From positions 7,388-19,099 of the forward strand of contig OMSN01000043.1 of the NCBI GenBank assembly GCA_900313765.1: a stretch of DNA of 11,712 bases, read 5' to 3'. Under the pieces are notes generated by a model that saw only the letters and a list, made by a program, of their open reading frames with translations, was not told the DNA's origin and did not search any database. Of this stretch, positions 1-7,621 are shown piece by piece. Source of the DNA: an uncultured Eubacteriales bacterium. GTDB taxonomy: Bacteria; Bacillota; Clostridia; Lachnospirales; Lachnospiraceae. How positions within the stretch are numbered: position 1 is the stretch's first letter; each line of letters begins with the position of its first letter. The position numbers and the translations under genes are program-made.

Positions 1-542
1 GACATCATATAGGTGTCCCTGTACGCACGAAGAAGATTCAGTTCCTCGCAGTCATCCTCCATGCCTCTGTACTGGCAGGCTGCCGTGGTGATATAGCACC
101 ACTTCCTGTGGAAGCCGGCTTCAATATCATCAAATGGTGCCGCAGAGATATTCATCTTCGGGAAATGCTCTTTCCACTTCTTCTGGATCGCTTCGATCAG
201 AGGCTGAGAAGAAGCACCACCGTATTTCAGAATGGACGGGAAGATAAATCCTGCCATCACAAGCGATATGTTGATCCGCAGGGTCTCTCTGTTCCTTCTT
301 CCTTCCTTGTCCAGAAGATCCTGGGCATGTGATGCCACCGCTTCCGCCATGTTCTCCAGCATCGTGTCCTTGTCCACGACCGTGCCGTACAGATTCTCAA
401 TGGCGTCAAACACAGGCACCTGCTTCAGATAGAACTTCTGAAAAGCCGGCGGATAGGCTGCCTTCTTAAATGACTGGATCAGCACATCCGTATCGAGAAA
501 GATGGTCTCCAGCCCGGAGATCGCAATCTGATAGTCTGTCAT
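1..542 (-). CDS. CFI-box-CTERM domain protein (3' end off window)
   Basis: Partial gene: 180 codons are visible and no stop is reached before the left edge. The start ATG (540-542) lies 9 nt after the yebC stop and in the same frame. A GAGGAG ribosome binding site (555-560) overlaps that stop, so translation is probably coupled to yebC. Residues 1-145 are a mostly helical, soluble domain that I cannot assign. There is no signal peptide or membrane segment. Near residues 149-177 is a cysteine pattern, CYITTAAC then DDCEEL then LRAYRD (Cys149, Cys156, Cys165), which matches the CFI-box C-terminal motif of bacterial proteins of unknown function. The spacing C-x6-C-x8-C suggests metal binding or a redox thiol site, but that is inference. 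Function is unknown. The gene call is firm; the family name rests on motif memory only. Confidence 0.72.
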   Translation of the reverse strand, partial: MTDYQIAISGLETIFLDTDVLIQSFKKAAYPPAFQKFYLKQVPVFDAIENLYGTVVDKDTMLENMAEAVASHAQDLLDKEGRRNRETLRINISLVMAGFIFPSILKYGGASSQPLIEAIQKKWKEHFPKMNISAAPFDDIEAGFHRKWCYITTAACQYRGMEDDCEELNLLRAYRDTYMM

Positions 543-551
543 ATCGTGACA

Positions 552-1283
552 TTACTCCTCTTCGAGATTCGTATAGACCGCCTGCACATCATCACTCTCA
601 TCCAGAAGATCCAGCGTGCGGTTCAGGTTCTTGATCGCGGTCTCATCAGTGAGCTTCACATATGTCTGCGGAATCATGGTGACCTCGGCGGAAGCCATCG
701 GGATACCCTTAGCCTCCATCGCCTCGCGGACAGTGGAGAACTCATCCGGATCCGTAAGGACCACATAGGAATCATCCTCTTCCTGGAAATCATCCGCGCC
801 GCAGTCGAGCACCTCCATCATCAGATCATCGGAGTCCATATCGCACTCTTCCTTGTCGATGATGATCTGGCCCTTCTTGTCAAACATGAAGGAGACGCAG
901 CCCGGTGTGCCGACGTTGCCCTGTCCCTTGGAGAAAGCAGCTCTGACATCTGCCGATGTACGGTTGCGGTTATCGGTAAGCGCGTCGACAATGATCGCGA
1001 TGCCATTGGGGCCGTACCCTTCATAGGTAACCTGCTCGTAGTTCACCGCATCCTGGTTGCCTGCCGCTTTCTTGATGCCTCGCTCGATCGTATCGTTCGG
1101 CATGTTCGAAGCCTTCGCCTTGGCGATGACATCACGCAGCTTGGAGTTGTTGTTGGGATCTGCTCCGCCTTCCTTGACAGCGATCGCGATCTCTCTGCCG
1201 ATGATGGTAAAGATCTTACCCTTCGCGGCATCATTGCGCTCCTTCTTATGCTTGATATTGGCAAATTTTGAATGTCCTGACAT
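552..1283 (-). CDS. yebC: YebC/PmpR (TACO1) family protein
   Basis: This is a 243-residue protein, the usual size for the YebC/PmpR/TACO1 family. The family hallmark is at the N-terminus (MSGHSKFANIKHKK, then a K-G-K-x-F stretch), followed by the central GGADPNNNSKLR and YEGYGPNGIAI segments and NRTSADVRAAFSKG. The tail is very acidic (ending NLEEE). Members were long annotated as transcriptional regulators. Later work ties YebC and TACO1 to translation of proline-rich stretches on the ribosome, so the job is probably cytosolic translation support rather than DNA binding. GCGAGGAG lies 8 nt before the ATG. The gene sits 44 nt after the CorC-like gene. A weak promoter-like pair (TTAACG, 17 nt, TATATA) in that gap could give some independent transcription. 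Identity is very secure; molecular role is less so. Confidence 0.96.
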   Translation of the reverse strand: MSGHSKFANIKHKKERNDAAKGKIFTIIGREIAIAVKEGGADPNNNSKLRDVIAKAKASNMPNDTIERGIKKAAGNQDAVNYEQVTYEGYGPNGIAIIVDALTDNRNRTSADVRAAFSKGQGNVGTPGCVSFMFDKKGQIIIDKEECDMDSDDLMMEVLDCGADDFQEEDDSYVVLTDPDEFSTVREAMEAKGIPMASAEVTMIPQTYVKLTDETAIKNLNRTLDLLDESDDVQAVYTNLEEE

Positions 1284-1327
1284 GGTGTTTCTCCTCGCAT
1301 TCTATATAAGATTCTAAATGATGTACG

Positions 1328-2635
1328 TTAACTGTTGTCTTCCGTATTCTCCTGCAGGTCCGGTGCTGCCACCGCCTCCAGCCAGCCGATCATGGTGCCG
1401 GCTGTACTGATGATACGGAACCGGTACCCTGTGGCAGGATCCGGCAATACCGTCTGCCTGTCATCCGGAGTGGGGATGTGCCCCAGTTTCTCTGTCAGAT
1501 AACCGCTGATCGTGTCATAGTGTTCCTGGTCGAACTCTGTGTTCAGATCCTTCGACACATCCGCCAGGAGCGCCTTGCCGTTGATACGGAACTTCCCGTC
1601 ACCGATCCGCGCGATCAGTCTCTCTTCCTTGTCGTACTCGTCCAGGATATTCCCGACGATCTCCTCCAGGATATCTTCCATGGTGACAAGGCCGCTGGTC
1701 TGCCCGTATTCGTCCACAACGATGGCCATCTGTTTTCTGCTCTCCTGCATCTCCCGGAACAGATCATCCACGTCCACCGTCTCCGGAATAAACTTGACTT
1801 CTCTCAGCAGATGCGGGATGCCGGATATCGGCTGATCGTTGAACTGCTCCTTCATGTGATAGGAGATCGCATCTTTCAGGTACAGAGCCCCGATAATATG
1901 GTCGATATCCTCTTCGATCACGGGGAACCGGGAATTCGGCATGCTTACCATGTATGCAAGTGCGTCATTCAGCGACATGTTCCCGTCGATCGCGGTGATA
2001 TCCCCTCTGTGGGTCATGATATCCTGCGCCTGTTTGTCATCGAGCTCGAAGATGTTTGTGATCATCTCCGCTTCATCTTCGTCGATGGCTCCCTGCTCAT
2101 GTCCTTCATTGACCAGTGAGATGATCTCATCTTCACTGACCCGGTCCTCCAGACTTCTGGGATCCACACCCGCAAGTCTTGCCGGGATTCCGGAAATAAA
2201 ACTGAGCACCCAGGTGAAGGGAGCTGTGATCAGTGCGATCTTCTCTCCCACCAGTGCGAGAGCAACGGATATTCCGACCGGATGCATCTTTGCTGCCAGA
2301 TATGGAACAGCCGCCCCGAACAGATAGACCAGCGCGATGACGATCAGTGCAGTCAGATACCGGTTGAAGGGCATCAGGTCTGCCAGAAGCAGCGCGCAGA
2401 ACGCAGCTGTCAGAATCTGCAGAAACCAGACCGACCGGGTCAGCCTTGCAGGGTTCTCCCTGACTTCACGGATCCTGGAGCGGGCAGGTTCACCGATGAG
2501 ACTGGTGCCCTCCTCATGATCTTCATTTTCACTCAGATCTCCGTCCGTAAGGCTCATGACCGCAGTTCTGTACGCCATCTGCAGCGCATCGGTCACGATC
2601 AGAACAAGTATTACCAAGTATAGTATAGAATTCAT
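1328..2635 (-). CDS. CNNM/CorC-HlyC family DUF21-CBS membrane protein
   Basis: This 435-residue membrane protein belongs to the 'hemolysin family'/CNNM transporter group, whose studied members are linked to Mg2+ export or cation homeostasis; hemolysis is a historical label. Hydrophobic segments lie near residues 3-20, 69-88, 93-114 and 121-149 and form the DUF21 domain. Two CBS motifs follow at about 205-335, including MTHRGDITAID and the typical VVDEYGQTSGLVTMEDILEE. A CorC_HlyC domain closes the protein (about 340-425). An acidic stretch (SENEDHEEG, 35-43) interrupts the region after the first helix. The start retains the first helix but has no clear Shine-Dalgarno sequence; the next in-frame ATG (residue 20) would remove that helix. 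It lies 32 nt after alr. Family is certain; the transported ion cannot be read from sequence. Confidence 0.93.
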   Translation of the reverse strand: MNSILYLVILVLIVTDALQMAYRTAVMSLTDGDLSENEDHEEGTSLIGEPARSRIREVRENPARLTRSVWFLQILTAAFCALLLADLMPFNRYLTALIVIALVYLFGAAVPYLAAKMHPVGISVALALVGEKIALITAPFTWVLSFISGIPARLAGVDPRSLEDRVSEDEIISLVNEGHEQGAIDEDEAEMITNIFELDDKQAQDIMTHRGDITAIDGNMSLNDALAYMVSMPNSRFPVIEEDIDHIIGALYLKDAISYHMKEQFNDQPISGIPHLLREVKFIPETVDVDDLFREMQESRKQMAIVVDEYGQTSGLVTMEDILEEIVGNILDEYDKEERLIARIGDGKFRINGKALLADVSKDLNTEFDQEHYDTISGYLTEKLGHIPTPDDRQTVLPDPATGYRFRIISTAGTMIGWLEAVAAPDLQENTEDNS

Positions 2636-2638
2636 ATC

Positions 2639-2667
2639 AATATATCAATATTCAGCGTCTGAGTCAA
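2639..2667 (-). promoter_or_regulatory. Possible promoter before the CorC-like gene
   Basis: On the minus strand, TTGACT (2662-2667) and TATATT (2639-2644) are separated by exactly 17 nt. The -10 box ends only 3 nt before the ATG, so a transcript would begin at or just inside the start codon and would be nearly leaderless. The match to sigma-A consensus is good, but the position is odd. The AT-rich region also contains a direct repeat (ATCAATAT twice, plus strand), so chance is possible. Confidence 0.3.
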
Positions 2668-3792
2668 CTATTCCACATACACCCTGGGCACCCTGTGGTT
2701 GATGTCACAGGTGAATTCATAGGGGAATCTTCCGGACAGATGACCGAGTTCATCCACCGTGATCGTCTCCTCTCCATCAGTCCCCAGCAGCACTACCCTG
2801 TCGAACTCCTCAGCCTCGATATCGGTAACATCCACCATGAACTGATCCATACAGACTCTCCCCAGGATCGGAACCCTGTGGCCACGGATCAGAACATCTG
2901 CCTTGTTGGACAGAAGCCTGGGATAACCATCTCCGTATCCCACCGGGATCGTTGCGATGCGGGTAGGTCTGGCTGTGACAAATGTACCCCCGTAGCTCAC
3001 CGGCGTACCTGCCGGCACCTCCTTGATATAGGAAATGTGGCTGATCAGAGACATGACACTCTTCAGGGGCAGTTTCGACCGGTCCACCTCATCAGAGGGA
3101 TAGATTCCGTAGACAGTGATTCCCGCACGTACCGCATCCATGTGGACATCCGGAAGTTCCGCGATCGCAGCGCTGTTTCCGATGTGTTTCATGGGAATCT
3201 TCACTCCGCGCTCTTCCAGCAGCCGCACAAACTCCTGATAGCGTCCATACTGCTCATAGGCGGAAGTCTTATCGATCTCGTCCGCTCTTGCAAAATGAGA
3301 GAACATTCCCTCGATCTGAAGGCAGTCAAGAGCGGCGATGCGTGCCGCTTCATCCGCGCACTCTTCCGTCGGCGCAAAACCGATACGGCTCATTCCGGTA
3401 TCCAGCGCCAGATGGACGGGAGCAATGATCCCTGCCTTCCTCGCTGCCTCATTGATCTGCTGTGCCATGGAGTATTTGAATACAGCAGGTCTCATTTCAT
3501 TTCTGACAATGGTATCGTAATCCTCAGGGAATGTGAATCCCAGAAGCAGGATGGGTTTGCGGATTCCCGCTTCACGAAGTTCCATGCCCTCTTCCACAGT
3601 TGCGACTGCGAATCCCCACAGATAATCATATGCTTCTACGGTATGGGCGATCCTGACCGCTCCATGTCCATAGCCATCGGTCTTGATGACAGCGATCATC
3701 TGGACACCCTGTGCAAGGTTCGCTTTCATATTCCGGAAGTTTTCCCGGACCGCGCCAAGATCAATCTGTGCATATACTCTTGCATGCTGCAT
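2668..3792 (-). CDS. alr: Alanine racemase
   Basis: This cytosolic PLP enzyme interconverts L- and D-alanine, supplying D-Ala for peptidoglycan. It has 374 residues, normal for the family. The PLP lysine is Lys37 in AVIKTDGYGHG. DTGMSRIGF (131-139) and HIGNSAA (203-209) are standard barrel motifs. The second catalytic base is Tyr267 in PVSYGGTF, and CMDQFMVDVT belongs to the C-terminal domain that completes the partner's active site in the dimer. A GAAGGGG ribosome binding site lies about 8 nt before the ATG. The gene is 43 nt downstream of rex, so it is probably under the rex promoter. All key residues are present and nothing suggests a serine-type racemase or a transporter fusion. Confidence 0.97.
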   Translation of the reverse strand: MQHARVYAQIDLGAVRENFRNMKANLAQGVQMIAVIKTDGYGHGAVRIAHTVEAYDYLWGFAVATVEEGMELREAGIRKPILLLGFTFPEDYDTIVRNEMRPAVFKYSMAQQINEAARKAGIIAPVHLALDTGMSRIGFAPTEECADEAARIAALDCLQIEGMFSHFARADEIDKTSAYEQYGRYQEFVRLLEERGVKIPMKHIGNSAAIAELPDVHMDAVRAGITVYGIYPSDEVDRSKLPLKSVMSLISHISYIKEVPAGTPVSYGGTFVTARPTRIATIPVGYGDGYPRLLSNKADVLIRGHRVPILGRVCMDQFMVDVTDIEAEEFDRVVLLGTDGEETITVDELGHLSGRFPYEFTCDINHRVPRVYVE

Positions 3793-3835
3793 GATATATC
3801 CCCTTCTTCTATAAGCAAACAGTACGATGTCCGGA

Positions 3836-4462
3836 TCAGTGATTGATCTTGTAGGATAACTGCATCAGGCTTTCCGACAGATGCACGCTCTGGACCGTAA
3901 CGGAATCCGGAACGTCCAGATCCGTGTGGGCAAAATTCCAGATGCCGCGCACTCCGCCTTCCACGATCACAGGAGTGACCGCCCTTGCTGAATCTGCCGG
4001 GACCGTGAGGACAGCGATATCGATCCTGTTGTGCTTCAGATACTCCTTCAGATCTTCCAGCGGATAGATTCTGGTTCCGCGAATCGATGCACCGCCGTAT
4101 TTATCCGGATTGCGGTCAAAGATCGCCTCGATCCTGAATCCTCTTTTTTCGAATCCGAAATAGCTCGAGATCGCCTGTCCCAGTCTTCCGGCACCGATCA
4201 CGATCAGGCTGTAAGACTTGTCGAGCCCCAGGATCTTGCCGATCTCTTCATACAGGTGGGCAACATTGTATCCGTAGCCCTGCTGGCCGAATCCGCCGAA
4301 CAGATTCAGGTCCTGCCGGATCTGGGAGGCCGTCACGTTCATCCTCCTGCTCAGCTCTGCAGAGGATATGCGCTCGATCCCCTGATCCATCAAAACACCA
4401 AGATATCTGTAATAACGGGGAAGTCTATTGATTACTGCTTTAGAGATCCCTTTGCTTTCCAT
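3836..4462 (-). CDS. rex: Redox-sensing transcriptional repressor Rex
   Basis: Rex reads the NADH/NAD+ ratio: NADH binding releases it from DNA and relieves repression of fermentation and redox genes. With the start chosen here it has 208 residues. A winged-helix DNA-binding domain occupies about residues 5-76, with RISSAELSRRMNVTASQIRQDL as its recognition region, followed by GGFGQQGYGYN. A Rossmann fold follows, with its dinucleotide loop GAGRLG at about 90-95 and an acidic FDRNP turn at about 115-119. The C-terminal helix (VHLSESLMQLSY) is the one swapped between subunits. Two ATGs are possible. The one at 4466-4468 lies 1 nt from the GAGG ribosome binding site, while the one at 4460-4462 lies 7 nt away, so I chose the latter. 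It heads the run to alr and beyond. Confidence 0.96.
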   Translation of the reverse strand: MESKGISKAVINRLPRYYRYLGVLMDQGIERISSAELSRRMNVTASQIRQDLNLFGGFGQQGYGYNVAHLYEEIGKILGLDKSYSLIVIGAGRLGQAISSYFGFEKRGFRIEAIFDRNPDKYGGASIRGTRIYPLEDLKEYLKHNRIDIAVLTVPADSARAVTPVIVEGGVRGIWNFAHTDLDVPDSVTVQSVHLSESLMQLSYKINH

Positions 4463-4468
4463 AATCAT

Positions 4469-4476
4469 ACCTCATC
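4469..4476 (-). promoter_or_regulatory. Ribosome binding site deciding the rex start
   Basis: GATGAGGT on the minus strand places its GAGG core 7 nt from the ATG at 4462 but only 1 nt from the upstream in-frame ATG at 4468. The downstream start is therefore preferred. Confidence 0.6.
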
Positions 4477-4518
4477 TTATATGTTTACGATTGTACCGGA
4501 TTGTATGATGACAAAGTT

Positions 4519-4547
4519 ATTCTACTTTTTAACAATCTTATTGTCAA
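4519..4547 (-). promoter_or_regulatory. sigma-A promoter of the rex operon
   Basis: Minus-strand TTGACA (4542-4547), a 17-nt spacer, and TAGAAT (4519-4524) make a near-consensus housekeeping promoter. Transcription would start near 4512, giving a leader of about 50 nt before the rex ATG. It probably drives rex and the genes to its left. Confidence 0.75.
4529..4547. promoter_or_regulatory. Palindrome over the rex -35 box (possible operator)
   Basis: The 19-bp minus-strand sequence TTGACAATAAGATTGTTAA is an inverted repeat (ACAAT, AAG, ATTGT, with outer TT/AA pairs). It covers the -35 box and part of the spacer, where a repressor would block transcription. The half-sites are in the opposite orientation to the textbook Rex operator (TTGT...ACAA), so Rex autoregulation at this exact site is not supported. 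A weak TTGT-N6-ACAA (4501-4514) lies near the expected start of transcription. Confidence 0.35.
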
Positions 4548-4569
4548 TCTTATGCCTCCAGGTGCAGCC

Positions 4570-4598
4570 TTGATTTTTGCTGTGTCTTTTCTTATGAT
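4570..4598 (+). promoter_or_regulatory. sigma-A promoter of the ABC-F gene
   Basis: TTGATT (4570-4575), a 17-nt spacer, and TATGAT (4593-4598). The expected start of transcription is near 4605, leaving a leader of about 30 nt, too short for an attenuator. Its -35 box lies 22 nt from the -35 box of the divergent rex promoter. Confidence 0.65.
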
Positions 4599-4635
4599 AT
4601 GATTCAGTCGCAATAGGTCATTTTCGAGGTCTGTT

Positions 4636-6597
4636 ATGATTCTTTCCTGTCACAATATATGCAAGGCTTTCGGGACAGACGAGATCCTGAAGTCTGTTTC
4701 ATTTCATATAGAAGAACACGAGAAGGCAGCCGTTGTCGGCATCAACGGTGCAGGCAAGTCTACTCTTCTGCGTATCATCGTCGGCCAGGAAACCGCTGAT
4801 GAGGGGGAAGTGACGATCGCCAAAGGCTCCACCATCGGATATCTTGCTCAGCAGAATATGCTCTCCGGCAGCCGTTCGATCTATGATGAGGTTGCGGAAG
4901 TCATGCAGGATGTGATCGATCTGGAAAACAGCCTGCGCGATATGGAACTTCAGATGAATGAAACCTCCGGCGATGAACTTGACCGGCTCATGGAGCGATA
5001 TCACCAGACACAGACCCGTTTCGAACAGGCGGGCGGCTATGCCTGGAAGAGCGAGATCGCCGGCGTCCTTCGCGGACTTGGATTCACAGATGAAGAGTTC
5101 TCCAAACCCGTCGATACACTCTCCGGTGGTCAGAAGACACGTGTTGCCCTGGGCAAACTCCTTCTCTCCTCTCCGGACATCATGCTCCTGGATGAGCCGA
5201 CCAACCACCTGGACCTCAATTCCATCGAATGGCTGGAGAATTATCTGCTCAACTACCGCGGGGCCGTGATCGTAGTGGCGCACGACAGATATTTCCTCAA
5301 TAAAGTGGTTTCCAAGGTTGTTGAGATCGATCAGGGACATGTCATGACCTTCCCCGGGGACTACAATGCTTACTCTGTGCAGAAGCAGCAGGTCCGGGAA
5401 TCCCGTCTGAAGGCATGGATGAACCAGCAGGCACAGATCCGCCATCAGGAAGAAGTCATTGCGAAGCTGAAGAGCTTCAACCGCGAGAAATCCATCAAGC
5501 GTGCAGAGAGTCGTGAGAAGATGCTCGACAAGATCGAACGTCTGGAGAAACCCTCCGAGGCGCGTTCCGATATGCATCTCACTCTGACACCACGCATCGA
5601 ATCCGGCAAGGATGTACTCAGTGCGGAGCATCTGTCCAAGGCATTCGAGTTTCCCCTGTTTGACGATCTGGATCTGTCGATCCGCCGCGGAGAGAAAGTC
5701 GCTCTGATCGGAAATAACGGAACCGGTAAGTCCACTCTTCTGAAGATCCTGATCGGCATGATGGATGCAGACTCCGGATCCGTACGTCTGGGCACCAAAG
5801 TACACATCGGATATTATGATCAGGAACACCAGATCCTCCATCCGGACAAGACACTGTTCCAGGAACTGCAGGATGCCTATCCTTCTCTGAACAATACACA
5901 GATCCGGGATACTCTTGCAGCGTTCCTGTTTACCGGAGATGACGTCTTCAAACTGGTATCGGACCTCTCAGGCGGTGAGCGCGGGCGGCTGTCACTGGCC
6001 AAGCTGATGCTCTCGGAGGCGAATTTCCTGATCCTGGACGAGCCCACCAACCATCTGGACATTCTCTCCAAAGAGATCCTGGAAGATGCGATCTGCAGGT
6101 ATACCGGCACAGTCCTGTGCGTTTCCCATGACCGCTGGTTTATCAACCGAACGGCCACCAGGATCCTGGATCTGACCGGAAGAACACTGATCGAGTATCA
6201 GGGCAACTATGACTATTATCTGGAAAAACACGAAGAACTGACACATAGATTCCTCTCACCGGAAGCTCAGACGCACTCTTCCGGAGGAACGATCGCTTCA
6301 GGCAACGCATCCCATCTGTCCATGCAGCACACTCCGGCCGCAGCGGATTCCGAAGGCAGGCAGGACTGGAAAAAACAGAAGGAAGAACAGGCGCTGGAGC
6401 GAAAACGCGCAGCAAGGCTTCGGGAAGTCGAGGATAAGATCTCCGCTCTGGAATCCAGAGACGGAGAGATCGACACAGACCTTGAAAAAGAAGAAGTCTA
6501 TACCGACATCGCAAAGGTCACTGCCCTCTCCGAAGAAAAGGCACAGATCGCCCGGCAGCTCGAAGAACTGTATGAACAGTGGTCAGAACTTGCCTAG
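4636..6597 (+). CDS. ABC-F family ATPase (YdiF/Uup-like)
   Basis: This is a 653-residue soluble protein with two ABC ATPase domains and no membrane segment, the ABC-F layout. Domain 1 has Walker A GINGAGKST (35-43), signature LSGGQ (from 162) and DEPTNHLD (186-193). Domain 2 has GNNGTGKST (359-367), LSGGE (from 444) and DEPTNHLD (468-475). Between them, about 243-312, lies the charged helical ABC_tran_Xtn linker that reaches into the ribosomal E site. A C-terminal coiled-coil extension (about 576-653) resembles the YdiF/Uup group. ABC-F proteins act on ribosomes to relieve stalls or, in some subgroups, protect against antibiotics. The very short promoter-to-gene leader has no attenuator of the kind often seen with resistance members, so a housekeeping role is likelier. 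GAGG lies 7 nt before the ATG. Confidence 0.95.
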   Translation: MILSCHNICKAFGTDEILKSVSFHIEEHEKAAVVGINGAGKSTLLRIIVGQETADEGEVTIAKGSTIGYLAQQNMLSGSRSIYDEVAEVMQDVIDLENSLRDMELQMNETSGDELDRLMERYHQTQTRFEQAGGYAWKSEIAGVLRGLGFTDEEFSKPVDTLSGGQKTRVALGKLLLSSPDIMLLDEPTNHLDLNSIEWLENYLLNYRGAVIVVAHDRYFLNKVVSKVVEIDQGHVMTFPGDYNAYSVQKQQVRESRLKAWMNQQAQIRHQEEVIAKLKSFNREKSIKRAESREKMLDKIERLEKPSEARSDMHLTLTPRIESGKDVLSAEHLSKAFEFPLFDDLDLSIRRGEKVALIGNNGTGKSTLLKILIGMMDADSGSVRLGTKVHIGYYDQEHQILHPDKTLFQELQDAYPSLNNTQIRDTLAAFLFTGDDVFKLVSDLSGGERGRLSLAKLMLSEANFLILDEPTNHLDILSKEILEDAICRYTGTVLCVSHDRWFINRTATRILDLTGRTLIEYQGNYDYYLEKHEELTHRFLSPEAQTHSSGGTIASGNASHLSMQHTPAAADSEGRQDWKKQKEEQALERKRAARLREVEDKISALESRDGEIDTDLEKEEVYTDIAKVTALSEEKAQIARQLEELYEQWSELA

Positions 6598-6606
6598 CAG
6601 GACTCG

Positions 6607-6635
6607 TTGAAAATATGCCCGATATCTGCTATAAA
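6607..6635 (+). promoter_or_regulatory. Probable purC promoter
   Basis: TTGAAA (6607-6612), a 17-nt spacer, and TATAAA (6630-6635), beginning 10 nt after the ABC-F stop. It would give purC an untranslated leader of about 110 nt. I see no terminator after the ABC-F gene, so readthrough is also possible. Confidence 0.55.
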
Positions 6636-6650
6636 GATATCTGCTGTAAA
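6621..6650 (+). repeat. Tandem 15-bp repeat at the purC promoter
   Basis: GATATCTGCTATAAA (6621-6635) is immediately followed by GATATCTGCTGTAAA (6636-6650), differing at one base. The first copy contains the -10 box; in the second that box has become TGTAAA. The duplication therefore spans the presumed start of transcription. Confidence 0.8.
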
Positions 6651-6696
6651 CAGAAGCAGTTCATGTATTACAGAAACCCGAGGTTGAGAAGTCATA

Positions 6697-6719
6697 CGGA
6701 AACAGAATGTTCATTTCCG
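6697..6719 (+). other. Small hairpin in the purC leader
   Basis: CGGAAA (6697-6702) pairs with TTTCCG (6714-6719) around an 11-nt loop, 18 nt upstream of the purC ribosome binding site. It has no T-tract, so it is not a terminator. The leader does not match the purine riboswitch core as far as I can read it. Any role is speculative. Confidence 0.3.
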
Positions 6720-6751
6720 GAGACTGCATTTTACTCAGAAGGAAAAAAGAC

Positions 6752-7621
6752 ATGCAGGAATACAAACCGTACAAATCAGGAAAAGTAAGAGAAGTATATG
6801 ACATCGGCGACAGTCTGATCATGGTCGCGACAGACCGGATCTCCGCCTTTGACCATATTCTGAAAAATAAGATCACAGACAAAGGTGCTGTTCTCACCAG
6901 GATGTCCGCGTTCTGGTTCAACTACACCAAAGATCTCATCCCGAACCACATGCTCTCCATGGATCCTGCAGATATGCCGGAATTCTTCCGCTCCGAAGAA
7001 TACGCCGGAAAATCCATGAAAGTGAAAAAGCTCACCATGCTTCCCCTTGAGTGCATCGTCAGAGGCTATATCACAGGCAGCGGCTGGGCATCCTACAAAG
7101 AGTCCGGTGTCGTATGCGGAATCCGCCTTCCGGAAGGACTTCAGGAATCTCAGAAACTTCCCGAAGCGATCTACACACCGTCCACAAAAGCAGACCTGGG
7201 CGATCATGACGAAAACATCTCATATGAACAGTCCGTGGAAGTCCTGGAGAAAGAATTCCCGGGTCATGGCGCACAGTATGCGAAAGAACTCAGGGACAAG
7301 ACACTTGCACTCTATAACAGATGTGCAGATTATGCCCTCACCAGAGGCATCATCATCGCAGACACCAAGTTCGAATTCGGACTGGATGAAGAAGGAAACA
7401 TCGTACTCGCAGATGAGATGCTGACACCCGACTCCTCCCGCTTCTGGCCTGTTGAAGGCTACGAAACCGGACACGGACAGCCCTCATATGACAAACAGTA
7501 CGTACGCGACTGGCTCAAAGCCAATCCAGACAGCGATTACCTGCTCCCGCAGGAAGTGATCGACAGAACCGTCGACAAATACAAAGAAGCCTTCCGCCTC
7601 CTGACAGGCCAGGAATTCTAA
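6752..7621 (+). CDS. purC: SAICAR synthetase (PurC)
   Basis: Phosphoribosylaminoimidazole-succinocarboxamide synthase joins CAIR and aspartate using ATP in de novo purine synthesis, in the cytosol. With the start used here it has 289 residues, in the range of the longer SAICAR synthetases (about 290-300). Visible motifs are GKVREVYD (10-17), TDRISAFDH (28-35), signature 1 LPLECIVRGYITGSGW (97-112) and signature 2 IADTKFEFG (202-210). An in-frame ATG lies 15 codons upstream at 6707, but AGAAGG (6737-6742) sits 9 nt before the ATG at 6752 and the homologous sequence begins there. It is isolated from other pur genes. A promoter lies just after the ABC-F gene and a strong terminator follows. Confidence 0.96.
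   Translation: MQEYKPYKSGKVREVYDIGDSLIMVATDRISAFDHILKNKITDKGAVLTRMSAFWFNYTKDLIPNHMLSMDPADMPEFFRSEEYAGKSMKVKKLTMLPLECIVRGYITGSGWASYKESGVVCGIRLPEGLQESQKLPEAIYTPSTKADLGDHDENISYEQSVEVLEKEFPGHGAQYAKELRDKTLALYNRCADYALTRGIIIADTKFEFGLDEEGNIVLADEMLTPDSSRFWPVEGYETGHGQPSYDKQYVRDWLKANPDSDYLLPQEVIDRTVDKYKEAFRLLTGQEF

Noticed and set aside
467..552. Alternative start at 550-552 (ATG overlapping the yebC stop)
   Set aside because: That frame reaches a stop after 28 codons, whereas the ATG at 540-542 opens the long frame to the window edge.
2695..3846. Long plus-strand open frame opposite alr (383 codons)
   Set aside because: It is antisense to a clear alanine racemase, spans past the gene's end without a ribosome binding site, and its product resembles nothing known. 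Codon bias of the real gene explains the lack of stops.
4699..5841. Long minus-strand open frame inside the ABC-F gene (380 codons)
   Set aside because: Fully antisense to conserved ABC-F motifs; its own sequence has no recognisable domain. The same applies to long antisense frames at 546-1271 and 8934-9890.
6636..6751. Purine riboswitch in the purC leader
   Set aside because: I could not find the conserved purine aptamer core or a terminator/anti-terminator pair, only a 6-bp hairpin. A covariance search would settle it.
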